Shown here one piece after another: positions 33,584 to 41,747 of a stretch of 64,000 nucleotides of DNA (position 1 is its first letter; each line of letters begins with the position of its first letter). The stretch is from NCBI GenBank assembly GCA_047612485.1, contig JBLGAT010000003.1:1-64000 (forward strand), read 5' to 3'. Below the pieces are notes generated by a model that was not told where the DNA came from, searched no databases, and saw only the letters and a list, made by a program, of their open reading frames with translations. This DNA comes from Sediminicola sp047612485 (lineage in GTDB: Bacteria > Bacteroidota > Bacteroidia > Flavobacteriales > Flavobacteriaceae). The position numbers and the translations under genes were made by a program.

Positions 33584-36067
33584 ATGTTTGTTGTAAAAAG
33601 AGATGGCAGAAAAGAGCCGATGATGTTCGATAAGATCACGGCCAGGGTAAGAAAATTATGTTATGGCCTTAATGGTTTGGTAGATCCTGTAAAGGTTGCC
33701 ATGCGGGTTATTGAAGGCTTGTACGATGGGGTGACTACCTCAGAATTGGATAATCTTGCAGCTGAGATTGCCGCTACCATGACAACGACGCATCCGGATT
33801 ATGCTAAATTGGCTGCCCGTATCTCCATTTCAAATTTACATAAGAACACCAAAAAATCATTCTCTGAAACGATGAAGGATTTATATGTGTATGTAAATCC
33901 AAGAAATGGAAAAAAGGCACCTTTATTATCGGACGAAGTGTACAAGGTGATTGAGGAGAATGCAGAAGTATTGGACTCCACCATTATTTATAACCGCGAT
34001 TTTGGCTACGATTATTTCGGTTTTAAAACATTGGAACGCTCATATCTTTTAAAGCTTAATGGTAAAATAGCAGAACGCCCCCAACATATGTTGATGCGGG
34101 TTTCTATAGGGATACATCTAAACGATTTGGAGGCTGCAGTTGAAACCTATGAGTTGATGTCCAAAAAGTTCTTTACCCATGCCACGCCAACCTTGTTCAA
34201 CGCAGGGATGCCAAAGCCACAAATGTCCTCTTGCTTTTTATTGGCCATGAAGGACGATAGTATTGATGGTATTTATGATACGTTAAAGCAGACAGCCAAG
34301 ATCTCCCAATCTGCTGGGGGCATTGGCCTGTCTATCCATAACGTAAGGGCAACAGGCTCTTATATTGCGGGGACCAATGGAACGTCAAATGGAATTGTTC
34401 CCATGCTTCAGGTTTTTAATGACACGGCAAGATATGTAGACCAGGGTGGCGGAAAACGTAAAGGTAGTTTTGCAATTTATGTTGAGCCATGGCATGCAGA
34501 TATCTTTGATTTCTTGGATCTGAAAAAGAACCATGGTAAGGAAGAAATGCGCGCTAGGGATCTTTTTTATGCCATGTGGATTCCAGACTTGTTCATGAAA
34601 AGGGTAGAGGCCAATGAGGATTGGACCCTAATGTGTCCCAATGAGTGTCCAAACCTGTTCAATATCCATAGTGAAGAATTTGATGCCTTGTATTTGAAAT
34701 ATGAAGCAGAGGATAAAGGAAGAAAGACCATTAAGGCACGTGAGCTTTGGGAAAAAATTCTAGAGTCCCAAATAGAGACCGGTACGCCGTATATGTTGTA
34801 CAAAGATGCTGCCAATAGAAAAAGTAATCAAAAAAATCTTGGAACCATACGTTCTTCCAATCTATGTACGGAGATCATGGAATATACCTCTCCTGACGAA
34901 GTAGCCGTATGTAACCTAGCATCTATTGCATTGCCTATGTTCATAAAAAACGGGGAGTTTGATCACAAGGAGCTTTTCCGTGTTACCAAAAGGGTTACTA
35001 AAAACCTGAATAGGGTAATAGATAGGAACTACTATCCTGTTAAGGAGGCAGAAAATTCAAATATGCGCCATAGGCCAATCGGTTTAGGAGTACAGGGACT
35101 GGCGGATGCCTTTATTATGCTTCGATTGCCATTTACCAGTGAGGAAGCTAAAAAATTGAATCAAGAGATTTTTGAAACTTTATACTTTGCGGCAGTAACG
35201 GCATCTATGGAACAAGCTAAAGTAGAAGGACCTTATTCAACCTATGAAGGTTCTCCAATGTCCAATGGTGAATTTCAACACAATTTGTGGGGCATCAAAG
35301 ATGAAGAACTGTCTGGCAGATGGGATTGGGCAAAGCTTCGGAAAGAGGTGAAGAAAAGTGGTGTACGCAACTCATTGTTGGTAGCCCCAATGCCAACGGC
35401 TTCCACTTCCCAAATATTGGGTAATAATGAATGTTTCGAACCCTATACATCCAACATCTATACCCGAAGAGTATTGTCAGGGGAATTTATTGTAGTAAAC
35501 AAGCATTTATTGGAAGATTTGGTGGGCCTTGGTCTTTGGAACGAGAACATGAAACAAGAACTAATGAGGGCCAATGGTTCTGTGCAGGATATAGACGGTA
35601 TTCCGGAGGATATTAAAGAATTGTACAAGACTGTTTGGGAGTTGAGCATGAAGGATATCATTGATATGTCCAGACATAGAGGATATTTTATCGATCAGAG
35701 CCAATCTTTGAATTTGTTCTTGGAAAACGCCAATTATGCAAAACTTACCTCAATGCACTTTTATGCCTGGAAAAGTGGACTTAAGACTGGAATGTATTAT
35801 TTGAGGACAAAGGCTGCCGTAGATGCCATTAAATTTACTTTGGACAACAGTAAAAAGGAGGAAGTACCAGCTATTGAAGCTGATGAGTCTGAGGTTTTAG
35901 CTACTGCAACCGTAATACCGGAAACAAAGACTGCGGTAGAAGTGGCCGCGATTCCGGTTCAGCAAGATGTTGATGTTAAGCCAATGAGTGCAGCAGAAAT
36001 GAAAGCATTGATAGCACAGGCAAAAGCAAGTGAAGGAGATGATGACTGTTTAATGTGTGGGTCTTAA
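33584..36067 (+). CDS. nrdA: Ribonucleoside-diphosphate reductase, large (alpha) subunit
   Basis: 827 residues. An N-terminal ATP-cone (KRDGRKEPMMFDKITARV) provides dATP feedback. Catalytic residues are C217 (SSCFLLA), N426/C428/E430 (NLCTEI) and C443 (AVCNLAS). Spacing and wording match eukaryotic R1 almost residue for residue. The C-terminal redox Cys pair is in DDCLMCGS. It is preceded by a ~60-residue Ala/Val/Glu-rich linker that lets the tail swing into the active site. It reduces NDPs to dNDPs with NrdB. A terminator follows. Confidence 0.96.
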   Translation: MFVVKRDGRKEPMMFDKITARVRKLCYGLNGLVDPVKVAMRVIEGLYDGVTTSELDNLAAEIAATMTTTHPDYAKLAARISISNLHKNTKKSFSETMKDLYVYVNPRNGKKAPLLSDEVYKVIEENAEVLDSTIIYNRDFGYDYFGFKTLERSYLLKLNGKIAERPQHMLMRVSIGIHLNDLEAAVETYELMSKKFFTHATPTLFNAGMPKPQMSSCFLLAMKDDSIDGIYDTLKQTAKISQSAGGIGLSIHNVRATGSYIAGTNGTSNGIVPMLQVFNDTARYVDQGGGKRKGSFAIYVEPWHADIFDFLDLKKNHGKEEMRARDLFYAMWIPDLFMKRVEANEDWTLMCPNECPNLFNIHSEEFDALYLKYEAEDKGRKTIKARELWEKILESQIETGTPYMLYKDAANRKSNQKNLGTIRSSNLCTEIMEYTSPDEVAVCNLASIALPMFIKNGEFDHKELFRVTKRVTKNLNRVIDRNYYPVKEAENSNMRHRPIGLGVQGLADAFIMLRLPFTSEEAKKLNQEIFETLYFAAVTASMEQAKVEGPYSTYEGSPMSNGEFQHNLWGIKDEELSGRWDWAKLRKEVKKSGVRNSLLVAPMPTASTSQILGNNECFEPYTSNIYTRRVLSGEFIVVNKHLLEDLVGLGLWNENMKQELMRANGSVQDIDGIPEDIKELYKTVWELSMKDIIDMSRHRGYFIDQSQSLNLFLENANYAKLTSMHFYAWKSGLKTGMYYLRTKAAVDAIKFTLDNSKKEEVPAIEADESEVLATATVIPETKTAVEVAAIPVQQDVDVKPMSAAEMKALIAQAKASEGDDDCLMCGS

Positions 36068-36123
36068 TATACTATTTGAACTTTATCTCATACACTAGAA
36101 AGACATAGATCACGGGATTTAAT

Positions 36124-36177
36124 AAAATACCTCGAGGTGAGTGACCAGAAATGGTACTTCTCGAGGTATTTTTTTGT
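36124..36177 (+). terminator. Terminator after nrdA
   Basis: A perfect 13-bp stem (AAAATACCTCGAG / CTCGAGGTATTTT) with a long, partly paired loop and a T-tract, 57 bp past the stop. Its A-rich left flank could also serve the minus-strand micro-ORF. Confidence 0.9.
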
Positions 36178-36213
36178 AGCCTATCCACTAAGGAGTTAAA
36201 AATAATGGGGAAA

Positions 36214-36303
36214 TTATTTTTTCTTTATAAAGCTGTGATAAACTAGTTTGGCGCTCACGAATAAAACCGCGTAAACCCCTAGCATAAATAGATGATGTTC
36301 CAT
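36214..36303 (-). CDS. Single-helix membrane micro-protein, 29 residues
   Basis: ATG-started frame encoding MEHHLFMLGVYAVLFVSAK followed by LVYHSFIKKK and a stop. One continuous transmembrane helix (residues 5-24) with a His-rich start and a basic KKK end has the form of real membrane micro-proteins such as CcoQ-like subunits. It lies between two terminators in an otherwise empty 450-bp gap. No partner gene is adjacent. Reading from sequence alone cannot prove translation. Confidence 0.45.
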   Translation of the reverse strand: MEHHLFMLGVYAVLFVSAKLVYHSFIKKK

Positions 36304-36439
36304 AACACCTGTTTAGACGGGTGTCAGTGGAAGAAACTTACTAAACGAAATGTTAAATATCTGAAAAACAGAATTATAGTGGTTTTTTAGGAAGCATTTC
36401 TTTCCTTTTAGGCGGTGTTTAATACTATTGAAAATAGTA

Positions 36440-36478
36440 AAAGCCCTTCCATACTGCAATTGTATATGGAAGGGCTTT
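36440..36478 (-). terminator. Terminator of the GMC/small-subunit operon
   Basis: A perfect 14-bp stem (AAAGCCCTTCCATA / TATGGAAGGGCTTT). Read on the minus strand a T-rich run follows. It lies 48 bp beyond the stop of the gluconate-dehydrogenase-type small subunit. Confidence 0.9.
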
Positions 36479-36525
36479 CCTAAAAAAACAAAAGGCTTTG
36501 CCTTAAGTGTTATCAACAATCATCT

Positions 36526-37173
36526 TTAGATGGACCAAACTTTACCGCCGGTAAGCTCTTGAAGATCGCCACAGCCGATATATTCTCCTGGAACTGGCAA
36601 GTATGCCAGAACCTCTTCGCCCACATATTCCGAGCTCTTATAGGCCCAAATGGTCATTCCTCTAAGGTTGTTTGCAAATGCAAACCTACTGACACCTTCA
36701 TCCAATTGTGCGGCTTCTTCGTTCTCAATTGCACCTTGATAGGATGTAATCACCTTAAAGTTCTCTATTTCTTCTTCCTTGGTTACTTTTAGTGCCATTG
36801 ACAAGGTTGGTTCCAAATCCTCCGCCGTAAGGTCGGCCAAAGATTCCTTACCTGAATCCTTCAATGCCTTATCCAAGAAATTTCCCATAGACATTTTAAA
36901 GAATTCCTGTTGTTTAGGCTCCATGACCTCATTGGCAAATTTGTCTATAAACATATGAACGTTTACTTCCGAAGCGGAAGGGGTGTCTGTTTTTGGAAGA
37001 ATGATATCCACCAAATTTTTCAAAGCAGCCCCTTGTTCCTTGGTTAAAAAGTCAGGGGTCCAATCCATCACCGGTTTGTCCTTACAACTTTGAACAAGAC
37101 TTACCAATGTGGGAACGGCTACTACGTATCCCAAAGAAAGGCCTATATTTTTGAGTGCTATTCTTCTATCCAT
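36526..37173 (-). CDS. Gluconate 2-dehydrogenase subunit 3 family protein (small subunit of the GMC dehydrogenase)
   Basis: 215 residues (PF13618 type). The leader has a twin Arg (MDRRIALKNIGLSLG) and a lipobox-like VQSC with C30, so Tat export with lipid anchoring is likely. The helical body includes LKNLVDIILPKTDTPSASE, the family's opening helix and loop. In sugar dehydrogenases of this type the small subunit carries the export signal for the leaderless GMC subunit. Its ATG overlaps the GMC stop (TAATG), implying coupled 1:1 synthesis. Confidence 0.9.
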   Translation of the reverse strand: MDRRIALKNIGLSLGYVVAVPTLVSLVQSCKDKPVMDWTPDFLTKEQGAALKNLVDIILPKTDTPSASEVNVHMFIDKFANEVMEPKQQEFFKMSMGNFLDKALKDSGKESLADLTAEDLEPTLSMALKVTKEEEIENFKVITSYQGAIENEEAAQLDEGVSRFAFANNLRGMTIWAYKSSEYVGEEVLAYLPVPGEYIGCGDLQELTGGKVWSI

Positions 37174-38885
37174 TATATGTTTCCTTTTTTAAGTTCTTGG
37201 GTGGCATGGTTGGCAGCTCTTGCTGTAAATGCCATATAGGTCAAAGATGGGTTGACACAGCTTGCTGAAGTCATAAAAGCACCATCCGTTACATATACAT
37301 TGGGGACAGCATGTACCTGATTGTTCCCGTTTAGTACTGATGTTTTTGGGTCTCTACCCATTCTTGCCGTTCCCATTTCGTGGATTCCCAAACCTAAGGC
37401 ACCAGGATTGTCAAATCCTTTTACATCCCTAAGGCCTGCTTTTTCCAACATTTCAATGGCTTGGTTCTTCATGTCCTCGCGCATTTTCCATTCATTTTCC
37501 TTAAACTCGGCGTCAAAGGTTACTGTGGGCAGACCCCAGCCATCTAAGTTATCGTAGTCTAAGGTCATCCTATTCTCCTGGTAGGGAAGTACCTCTCCAA
37601 AACCACCAATTCCAAAAGTCCAACCTCCAGGTTTTAAAAGATTTTCCTTAAGTTCCTTTCCATAGGACATTTCAGAAATGGTCTCTTCCCAATTGTCCCT
37701 ACTGGCTCCACCTTGGTATCCGTAACCACGTATAAATTCTTTTTGGTTGCTAGATCCCCCTAAATTTCTAAATCTTGGTATGTAGACACCATTTGGTTTC
37801 CTTCCCTTATAATATTTATCTTCGAAGCCATCAAATTTGCCAGAAGCGCCAACCCCTAGATGGTGGTCCATGATGTTTCTACCCAACTGATCGGAGTCGT
37901 TACCCATTCCATTCGGGAAACGCTCAGATTTTGATTGCATCAAAATGGAAGTAGTTGCCATTGATGAAGCACAAAGGAAAATTACTTTGGCATTGAACAC
38001 CAATTCCTCCTTGGTAAGTCTATCGATTACTTTTACACCAGAGGCCTTACCTGTTTTAGGGTCGTAGATCACTTCCGAAACGATGGAGTCTGGCCTTAAT
38101 GTTAAATTTCCTGTTCTTTCTGCAGCGGGCAATGTAGAGGAGTTGCTGCTGAAATAGGCTCCAAAAGGACACCCTCTTATGCAACGGTTTCTAAACTGGC
38201 ATTTGCTTCTGCCTTCAAATTCCTTATTGCCTGTAATATGTGCCACCCTTCCAGCGGTCACTACACGGCCTTCAAAGTTTTCAGATACCTTTTCTCTGAA
38301 TACCTGTTCCACACAATTCAATTCCATCATGGGCAAAAATTGTCCATCGGGCAATTGTTTCAAACCCAGATTTTCACCACTTACACCAATATAGGATTCA
38401 ACCTTGTCATACCAAGGTGCGATATCTTTATACCTAACGGGCCAATCAACAGCGACACCATCTCTTTTATTGGCTTCAAAATCAATATCACTCCAACGGT
38501 AACTGTGACGTCCCCACATGATGGAGCGACCTCCAACGTGGTATCCTCGCATCCAATCGAATCGCTTTACTTCATTATACGGGTGTTCCAGGTCATTTAC
38601 GAACCATTCGTTATGTGCAGCTTTGGTAGTATAGCCGGTTCTAGCCTGCTTCAGCTGTTTTGCTTGGTCCTCTCTTGCAAGATTTCCGTTGTTTGGGAAA
38701 TCCCAATCGTCCATATTAGCGGTTTTGTAGTCGTTAATATGTGTTACCATTCTACCGCGTTCGAGAATCAATGTTTTAAGTCCGTTCTCACATAACTCCT
38801 TAGCGGCCCATCCGCCGCTAATCCCAGTACCAACAACAATTGCGTCGTAAGACTCCTGTTCTTCGTTGTAATAAAATTTACTCAT
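37173..38885 (-). CDS. GMC family oxidoreductase (probable periplasmic sugar/glucoside 3-dehydrogenase)
   Basis: 570 residues. The FAD-binding GxGxxG is at residues 19-24 (VVGTGISGGWAAKEL). HVGGRSIMWG is near residue 116, and the C-terminal GIHEMGTARMG and CVNPSLTYMAF carry the catalytic His (~503) and Asn (~546). A C-x5-C-x3-C motif (C229, C235, C239) matches the 3Fe-4S cluster site known in bacterial FAD glucose dehydrogenase. There is no leader of its own; export would be by riding with the Tat-bearing small subunit. Oxidation at C3 of a glycoside is inferred from neighbours (DUF1080, isomerases). No cytochrome c acceptor is encoded here. Confidence 0.9.
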   Translation of the reverse strand: MSKFYYNEEQESYDAIVVGTGISGGWAAKELCENGLKTLILERGRMVTHINDYKTANMDDWDFPNNGNLAREDQAKQLKQARTGYTTKAAHNEWFVNDLEHPYNEVKRFDWMRGYHVGGRSIMWGRHSYRWSDIDFEANKRDGVAVDWPVRYKDIAPWYDKVESYIGVSGENLGLKQLPDGQFLPMMELNCVEQVFREKVSENFEGRVVTAGRVAHITGNKEFEGRSKCQFRNRCIRGCPFGAYFSSNSSTLPAAERTGNLTLRPDSIVSEVIYDPKTGKASGVKVIDRLTKEELVFNAKVIFLCASSMATTSILMQSKSERFPNGMGNDSDQLGRNIMDHHLGVGASGKFDGFEDKYYKGRKPNGVYIPRFRNLGGSSNQKEFIRGYGYQGGASRDNWEETISEMSYGKELKENLLKPGGWTFGIGGFGEVLPYQENRMTLDYDNLDGWGLPTVTFDAEFKENEWKMREDMKNQAIEMLEKAGLRDVKGFDNPGALGLGIHEMGTARMGRDPKTSVLNGNNQVHAVPNVYVTDGAFMTSASCVNPSLTYMAFTARAANHATQELKKGNI

Positions 38886-38944
38886 CTATTGAATTGTTTA
38901 TTTCCTAAATTTATTAAATTTAAAATTAATTTTCTACATTTAAA

Positions 38945-38989
38945 CGCCAATATTATTGTGATACTCACACTATAACGTTGTAGTTGGCG
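38945..38989. promoter_or_regulatory. Nested inverted repeats in the GMC/isomerase divergent promoter
   Basis: Inner palindrome TGTGATACTCACA (38957-38969; 5-bp arms, 3-bp centre) lies inside a wider repeat CGCCAA (38945-38950) / TTGGCG (38984-38989). It is centred between two divergent operons, 72 bp from the GMC start and 55 bp from the isomerase start, a suitable operator for a shared sugar-responsive repressor. Confidence 0.45.
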
Positions 38990-39023
38990 GTAATTCTGGA
39001 AAACAATCTAATCACATATATCT

Positions 39024-40019
39024 ATGAAAATTTATATCTTAAAAACGGCGACTTTTTTAGGGTTGGCGATCGCACTAATGGGTGTCTATTCTTGTAAGGA
39101 GACCAAAAAGTCAGAAACAACCGAAATCTCGACCGAAATAGTAAAGGAGACAGAGCCCTTTTTTAAACTTTCCCTCGCACAATGGTCCATGCACAAGATG
39201 GTTTTTGATGGGGGTGTAGATCCTTACACTTTTGCCGAAAAAGCAAAGGGATGGGGTTTTTCTGGATTGGAGTATGTAAGTGGACTTTATTATAAGGAGC
39301 TGGAGAAGTCGAATTTTTCTAAAGAAGCCATGGCCGCATTTGTAGAAAAATGTAATGCAGAAAGTACAAAGCATGGAATGAGAAATGTCCTTATAATGAT
39401 AGATGGGCAAGGTGATTTGGCAACCTCGGACCCAAAAGAACGTAAAAAGGCAGTTGAAAACCATTATAAATGGGTAGATGCCGCCGCTGCTATGGGATGT
39501 CATTCCATCAGGGTCAATTTGGCCGGGAGTCAAGATCCGCAAGAATGGGTTTCAAATTCAGTAGAAGGATTGAAAGATTTGGCAACCTATGCCAAGGATA
39601 AAAATGTAAATATAATTGTAGAGAACCATGGCGGGCTTTCTTCCGATGCCTCCAAATTGGCTGAGGTGATGAAAGCCGTGAACATGGACAATTGCGGAAC
39701 ACTTCCCGATTTTGGAAACTTCTGTATAAAAAGAAAAGATGGTTCCTTTTATAACGGGGAATGTGCAGAGGAATACGATATGTATAAGGGTGTAATGGAG
39801 CTTATGCCCTATGCCAAAGGAGTAAGTGCAAAATCCTTTAATTTTGATGAAGCTGGAAACGAAACCAAAATCGACTTCCATAGAATGCTAAAAATTATTA
39901 AAAATGCGGGTTATACAGGTTTTGTTGGGGTAGAATTTGAAGGGGATGAACTAAGTGAAGAAGATGGTATTTTAGCTACCAAGGAATTATTGTTGAATGC
40001 ATCCAAAAACCTGGAGTAA
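39024..40019 (+). CDS. Lipoprotein sugar phosphate isomerase/epimerase-like TIM barrel
   Basis: 331 residues with a lipoprotein leader ending at C24 (MGVYSCKE). The body is an AP-endonuclease-2/xylose-isomerase-like barrel: LAQWSMHK, a metal ligand Glu in NIIVENHGG, Asp in LPDFGNF and Glu in GFVGVEFEGDE. At the usual His-x-Lys-Asp strand it reads GVSAKSFNFD, so the fourth ligand differs. Being on the outer face of the inner membrane or on the outer membrane, it would act on extracytoplasmic keto-sugars; epimerase or lyase activity is inferred. First gene of a four-gene operon. Confidence 0.85.
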   Translation: MKIYILKTATFLGLAIALMGVYSCKETKKSETTEISTEIVKETEPFFKLSLAQWSMHKMVFDGGVDPYTFAEKAKGWGFSGLEYVSGLYYKELEKSNFSKEAMAAFVEKCNAESTKHGMRNVLIMIDGQGDLATSDPKERKKAVENHYKWVDAAAAMGCHSIRVNLAGSQDPQEWVSNSVEGLKDLATYAKDKNVNIIVENHGGLSSDASKLAEVMKAVNMDNCGTLPDFGNFCIKRKDGSFYNGECAEEYDMYKGVMELMPYAKGVSAKSFNFDEAGNETKIDFHRMLKIIKNAGYTGFVGVEFEGDELSEEDGILATKELLLNASKNLE

Positions 40020-40033
40020 ACCAAACCTAAAAT

Positions 40034-40477
40034 ATGGAAAGTTTTTTTAATCAATTATTTGATTATAATTTTTATTGTAACAAGAAATTAATCGAGGAAT
40101 GCAATAAAATGGAAACAATTCCCCAAAGGAGTTTAGAGCTTTTTAGCCATATTTTAGATGCCCATCACATCTGGAACCATAGAATTTTGAAAAAATCTCC
40201 GGAATACGGAGTAATGCAATTACATCCATTAAAAAATTGGGCAGACATCCATTATGAAAACCAAAGGAGCTCTTTTGAAATTATCACCATTACGGATGAT
40301 TTTGAATTACGTACGGATTATGAAAATTCGGAAGGACGACTTTTCACCAGTACCTTAAAGGATATGCTGTTCCATGTCATCAACCATTCCACACACCACA
40401 GGGCTCAGATTTCTTTGGATTTTAGAAATAACGGGATTGATCCGATAAATATGGATTATATATTTTATAAACGATAA
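40034..40477 (+). CDS. DinB family protein
   Basis: 147 residues. A four-helix-bundle protein with the DinB metal triad: His in AHHIWNH (about 45-49) and the pair in HVINHSTHHRAQ (about 116-126). DinB/YfiT proteins bind Ni or Zn; some are thiol-dependent transferases. Its presence 14 bp behind the sugar isomerase gene and 16 bp ahead of the transporter gene is unexpected and suggests a thiol-dependent or detoxification step in the pathway, but that is a guess. Confidence 0.85.
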   Translation: MESFFNQLFDYNFYCNKKLIEECNKMETIPQRSLELFSHILDAHHIWNHRILKKSPEYGVMQLHPLKNWADIHYENQRSSFEIITITDDFELRTDYENSEGRLFTSTLKDMLFHVINHSTHHRAQISLDFRNNGIDPINMDYIFYKR

Positions 40478-40493
40478 ACATACCAAACCACTT

Positions 40494-41723
40494 ATGAACA
40501 CAAAAATCAAAATACAATTATCCGTCATGATGTTCCTCGAATTTTTTATCTGGGGCGGATGGTTTGTTACCCTTGGTACTTATCTCGGGAATAATTTAAA
40601 TGCCACTGGTGCAGAATCGGCCATGGCTTTTTCTACCCAATCATGGGGGGCTATTATTGCCCCGTTTATTATCGGACTTATAGCAGACCGGTATTTCAAT
40701 GCAGAAAAAATATTGGGAATCCTTCATTTGGCTGGGGCGGTACTCATGTACCAAATGTATATGTCAACAGATTTTGCAGGATTTTATCCTTATGTATTTG
40801 GCTATATGATCCTCTATATGCCGACCTTGGCTTTGGTCAATTCCATTTCCTTTAACCAGATGAAAAACCCGGCAAAGGAATTTTCCTTTGTTCGTGTTTT
40901 TGGTACCATTGGTTGGATTGTCGCCGGCTTAATCATTAGTTATGTGTTCCTATGGGATTCCGTGGAAGGAAGACAGGAAGGTTTGTTAAGGAATACCTTT
41001 TTAATGGTATCCATTGCTTCGGTGTGTTTGGGTATTTTCAGTTTTATGTTGCCCAAAACTCCGCCTAAGGTTGGTAAGGACGAAAAAATCAGTATTTCGG
41101 CAATTTTGGGATTGGACGCTTTAAAATTATTGAAGGACAGAAATTTCTTGGTCTTCTTTATTTCGTCAATTTTAATTTGTATCCCTTTGGCATTTTACTA
41201 CCAAAACGCCAATCCCTTTTTATCTGAAATAGGAATGGACAACCCTACAGGAAAAATGACCATAGGTCAGGCATCCGAAGTATTGTTCATGTTGTTGCTG
41301 CCTTATTTCTTTAAGAAATTTGGATTTAAGAAAACACTTATTGCAGGTATGTTGGCCTGGACGGTAAGATATCTCCTGTTCGCCTACGGTAATGCGGGTG
41401 ACCTTGCCTTTATGCTAATCATGGGTATAGCCCTTCATGGGATTTGCTATGACTTTTTCTTTGTATCAGGGCAGATCTATACCGATAGCAAAGCGGGGAT
41501 TAAGTATAAAAGTGCTGCACAGGGTTTGATCACTTTGGCCACCTACGGCGTAGGGATGTTAATTGGTTTTAAAATAGCGGGAATAATAACGGATACTTAT
41601 AAAGCTGCCGATGGTTTGCATGCATGGGACAACATCTGGACATTCCCTGCGATCTTCGCATTTGTGGTCATGATATTGTTTATAATATTTTTTAAAAATG
41701 AAGAAGTTGAATACAAGGAATAG
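40494..41723 (+). CDS. MFS transporter, nucleoside:H+ symporter (NHS) family
   Basis: 409 residues with about twelve membrane helices. The start KIQLSVMMFLEFFIWGGWFV and the ISFNQMKNPAKEFSFVRVFGTIGWIVAG segment are typical of NupG/XapB-like permeases. In Bacteroidota these transporters often sit in sugar catabolic clusters without nucleoside genes, so the substrate here is more likely a monosaccharide or keto-sugar. Located between the exported isomerase and the cytoplasmic oxidoreductase, as expected for an importer of the pathway product. Confidence 0.88.
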   Translation: MNTKIKIQLSVMMFLEFFIWGGWFVTLGTYLGNNLNATGAESAMAFSTQSWGAIIAPFIIGLIADRYFNAEKILGILHLAGAVLMYQMYMSTDFAGFYPYVFGYMILYMPTLALVNSISFNQMKNPAKEFSFVRVFGTIGWIVAGLIISYVFLWDSVEGRQEGLLRNTFLMVSIASVCLGIFSFMLPKTPPKVGKDEKISISAILGLDALKLLKDRNFLVFFISSILICIPLAFYYQNANPFLSEIGMDNPTGKMTIGQASEVLFMLLLPYFFKKFGFKKTLIAGMLAWTVRYLLFAYGNAGDLAFMLIMGIALHGICYDFFFVSGQIYTDSKAGIKYKSAAQGLITLATYGVGMLIGFKIAGIITDTYKAADGLHAWDNIWTFPAIFAFVVMILFIIFFKNEEVEYKE

Positions 41724-41747
41724 ATATTAATAAGTAGAAGATTGGTT

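Noticed and set aside
36313..36519. 68-codon minus-strand frame downstream of the dehydrogenase small subunit
   Set aside because: It runs straight through the 14-bp-stem terminator at 36440-36478, so its codons are explained by the hairpin.
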